7,069 bases of DNA from Thermoplasmata archaeon (GTDB taxonomy: Archaea > Thermoplasmatota > Thermoplasmata > Thermoplasmatales > GCA-001856825): contig JAJYUV010000049.1 of NCBI GenBank assembly GCA_021792355.1, positions 1-7,069 on the forward strand, read 5' to 3'. Shown piece by piece: positions 5,486 to 7,069 of this stretch (positions are counted from its first letter, which is position 1; each line of letters starts with the position of its first letter). Below the pieces are notes generated by a model, which was not told where the DNA came from, ran no database searches, and saw nothing but the letters and a program-made list of their open reading frames with translations. The translations under genes and the position numbers were made by a program.

Positions 5486-6982
5486 TTACACTCCAAGTAA
5501 CGATGCAACCTCAGGAAAATCAGTTCTTATCCTATGCAGAATTCTTTCCAAAGACCCAATATCACCATTTCTTTCTGCCCCCTTTTCTAGAGCATATAGG
5601 AAGAGGGCCTTCAGTGAGGAAAGTCGGAGTTCAGCATCAGCAGTGATATCCTGAACCTGTCCCATAAGTCTGCGAATTGAATCGTCCATATAAACGCCGG
5701 ATTGTTGGTCATCTCTTGGATTTGTTGAGCCCGCACTGGCATTACTTCCTTCCCTAACAGGCGGTATTACAGTTTCCGCCCCACTGCTTCTGACATGCAG
5801 TGGAGGACGTCCTCTTCCAACGGTGGAGACATCTCTACCCTGGCTCTCAGAGTTGTTGAACCTATTAGAACTGCCACTAGACCTGTAAAGCCTGTTGGCT
5901 GTTGAGGTGACCTTCACGATTACAGGTCTTAAAGCTTCAATCAGGTTCTGCGGTAGATCTATACTGCTCTTCCTCACATCAAGGTCCAGTGCCATATCGG
6001 CATCAGATGTGAAGTAGAGGGCAACACGGGCGAATTTAGTATGTTCATCTGGTGTTCTCATGTTATTCCATCCTCCATATTGTATCAACCTGTTCTCCCT
6101 GTAGATATAGAATCCCTGAAGCTCATTCCACCTTCCCCTTCCATAATATTCAAAGGCCTCCCTCGAAGAGAAATCTTCCTGATTCGGCAGCACATAGGAA
6201 CTGTAACGCACTGAGTATACGCCTTCGGGCCCCTGTATTGCAATTGTTGATTCGTCCAGTGACAGTGTTGCCCTTTCAGACCTTGCAAATGGGTCCCATG
6301 GCTTCACTCTGTTTCCATTCACACTGATTTCACTAGGCCTGCTGTTGGCCTCACCCGATATAAACCTGTGAAATACCATTGACAGATGGTTCTCAAGGTC
6401 TCTCGCCATCTCATTGAATTTCTTCATTGCGGGGGCTCCTGAGGGTATCTTATATTTCATCATTCTGTCAAGAAACTCCCAGAAGACAACAGTCCCGTTA
6501 GAGTTACGAAGGGGATCAATGATTTTAGGATTACATTGCTCTGCGGGAAGATCCATTATCTCCCATTTATCTGTTTCCTCTATCTCATCTAGGTCGAGCC
6601 TTCTTACCTCTATTTGTGACCCTCCCAAGATTGACCTACTCGCTACTGTAAGTCTCCTGCACTGCGAAATCGATGCTGTTTTCAGTCCCAATCCGAATTT
6701 TCCAAGTTCATTCTTCTCATATGTCCTTTTTGTTCCAAGTCTCATCGCCTCTGTCAGCTCATCTGATGTCATCCCTTTTCCATTATCTGCTATTCTCACC
6801 CAAGAAAACTCTCCATCAAATTTCATCATAACATCTACCTTAGTTGCTGATGCTTGAATCGAGTTATCGATTATGTCCGCTACAGCCTTTACATAGTCGT
6901 ATCTTAGGTTTCTCAGAGAATTTATAAGCCTCCTGGCAGATGGAATCACAGGTATATACTTCCTCTTCCTCTCATCACTCAT
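5486..6982 (-). CDS. GHKL ATPase, MutL/MORC-like, of a predicted defence system
   Basis: This 498-residue ATP-binding protein is of the gyrase/Hsp90/histidine kinase/MutL fold. The N box is ADIIDNSIQA (35-44), the ATP-lid motifs are DNGKGM (66-71) and GKFGLGLKTAS (94-104), and a later GT pair lies in NGTVVFW (162-168). A second domain of S5-like type probably spans about 200-350. Lys338 in DVRKSSIDLP is a candidate contact for the ATP gamma-phosphate. Residues about 366-430 are rich in Ser, Arg, Gly and Asn and are probably disordered. A helical domain follows to the C-terminus. Such ATPases dimerise on ATP binding and act as clamps or switches. Next to Z1 helicases and nucleases they are thought to control restriction. 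The start is fixed by an in-frame TGA three codons upstream and by GGAGTGAT just before the ATG. It is the first complete gene of the minus-strand unit. The N box has Asp36 where MutL has the catalytic Glu. Confidence 0.9.
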   Translation of the reverse strand: MSDERKRKYIPVIPSARRLINSLRNLRYDYVKAVADIIDNSIQASATKVDVMMKFDGEFSWVRIADNGKGMTSDELTEAMRLGTKRTYEKNELGKFGLGLKTASISQCRRLTVASRSILGGSQIEVRRLDLDEIEETDKWEIMDLPAEQCNPKIIDPLRNSNGTVVFWEFLDRMMKYKIPSGAPAMKKFNEMARDLENHLSMVFHRFISGEANSRPSEISVNGNRVKPWDPFARSERATLSLDESTIAIQGPEGVYSVRYSSYVLPNQEDFSSREAFEYYGRGRWNELQGFYIYRENRLIQYGGWNNMRTPDEHTKFARVALYFTSDADMALDLDVRKSSIDLPQNLIEALRPVIVKVTSTANRLYRSSGSSNRFNNSESQGRDVSTVGRGRPPLHVRSSGAETVIPPVREGSNASAGSTNPRDDQQSGVYMDDSIRRLMGQVQDITADAELRLSSLKALFLYALEKGAERNGDIGSLERILHRIRTDFPEVASLLGV

Positions 6983-6987
6983 TTCTG

Positions 6988-6995
6988 ATCACTCC
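6988..6995 (-). promoter_or_regulatory. Ribosome binding site of the GHKL ATPase
   Basis: GGAGTGAT on the minus strand ends 5 bases before the ATG at 6982 and is close to the archaeal consensus GGAGGTGAT. Its presence implies a leadered message, unlike the methyltransferase, and suits a gene lying inside a longer transcript. Confidence 0.6.
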
Positions 6996-7069
6996 ACTTT
7001 ACTAATCCTGGCGATTTGAAAAGAGTTGAGACATTTTGAGGGTTTCATTTCCCCAGATCCTCCCTCATC
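6996..7069 (-). other. Upstream edge of the minus-strand unit, possible end of another gene
   Basis: No clear TATA box is seen on the minus strand in these 74 bases. Two readings are possible. One frame runs open from the window edge to the TGA at 6991-6989, 6 bases before the ATPase ATG. Another frame ends earlier, at the TGA at 7047-7045, after reading MREDLGK. Either could be the tail of a preceding gene, or the promoter may lie outside the window. Nothing here can be assigned. Confidence 0.25.

Noticed and set aside
6052..6857. Open frames on both strands within the GHKL ATPase gene
   Set aside because: They overlap the conserved ATPase coding sequence in other frames and show no motif or ribosome binding site.

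Overview
The window is most likely archaeal chromosomal or plasmid DNA of moderate GC content. The clearest sign is upstream of the cytosine methyltransferase. A purine-rich BRE-like block and the TATA-like element agatatat end 24 bases before an ATG that has no ribosome binding site, as expected for a leaderless archaeal transcript. Two other signs agree: genes inside the other unit carry archaeal-type Shine-Dalgarno sequences (GGAGTGAT, GGAAGTGAT, GGAGG), and the DNA glycosylase resembles the archaeal Mig type. AGA/AGG and ATA codons are frequent. Thermoplasmata or a similar lineage is plausible, but this is inference.

Layout. (1) Bases 1-105 are the 3' end of an unidentified plus-strand gene, followed by a T-run terminator. 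(2) A plus-strand pair encodes a C5-cytosine DNA methyltransferase (205-1125) and a Mig-like T:G mismatch glycosylase with a 4Fe-4S cluster (1135-1857). (3) Running toward it on the minus strand are a MutL/MORC-like GHKL ATPase (6982-5486), a Z1-domain superfamily 2 helicase (5435-2790) and a DUF4420-type PD-(D/E)XK nuclease (2806-1781). The two units are tail to tail, and their last genes overlap by 77 bp. The minus-strand unit may continue beyond the right edge.

Together these genes match a predicted restriction or anti-phage system known from comparative genomics: a GHKL (MutL/MORC-like) ATPase, a Z1 helicase, a PD-(D/E)XK nuclease and a C5 methyltransferase. The likely logic is that the methyltransferase marks self DNA, while the ATPase/helicase pair senses or remodels unmodified DNA and directs the nuclease. 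5-Methylcytosine deaminates to thymine, so bacterial relatives often carry a Vsr endonuclease to repair the resulting T:G mismatch. Here a Mig-type glycosylase sits directly behind the methyltransferase and appears to fill that role. This is the most interesting feature of the window.

No tRNA, rRNA, CRISPR array, insertion sequence or attachment site was recognised.
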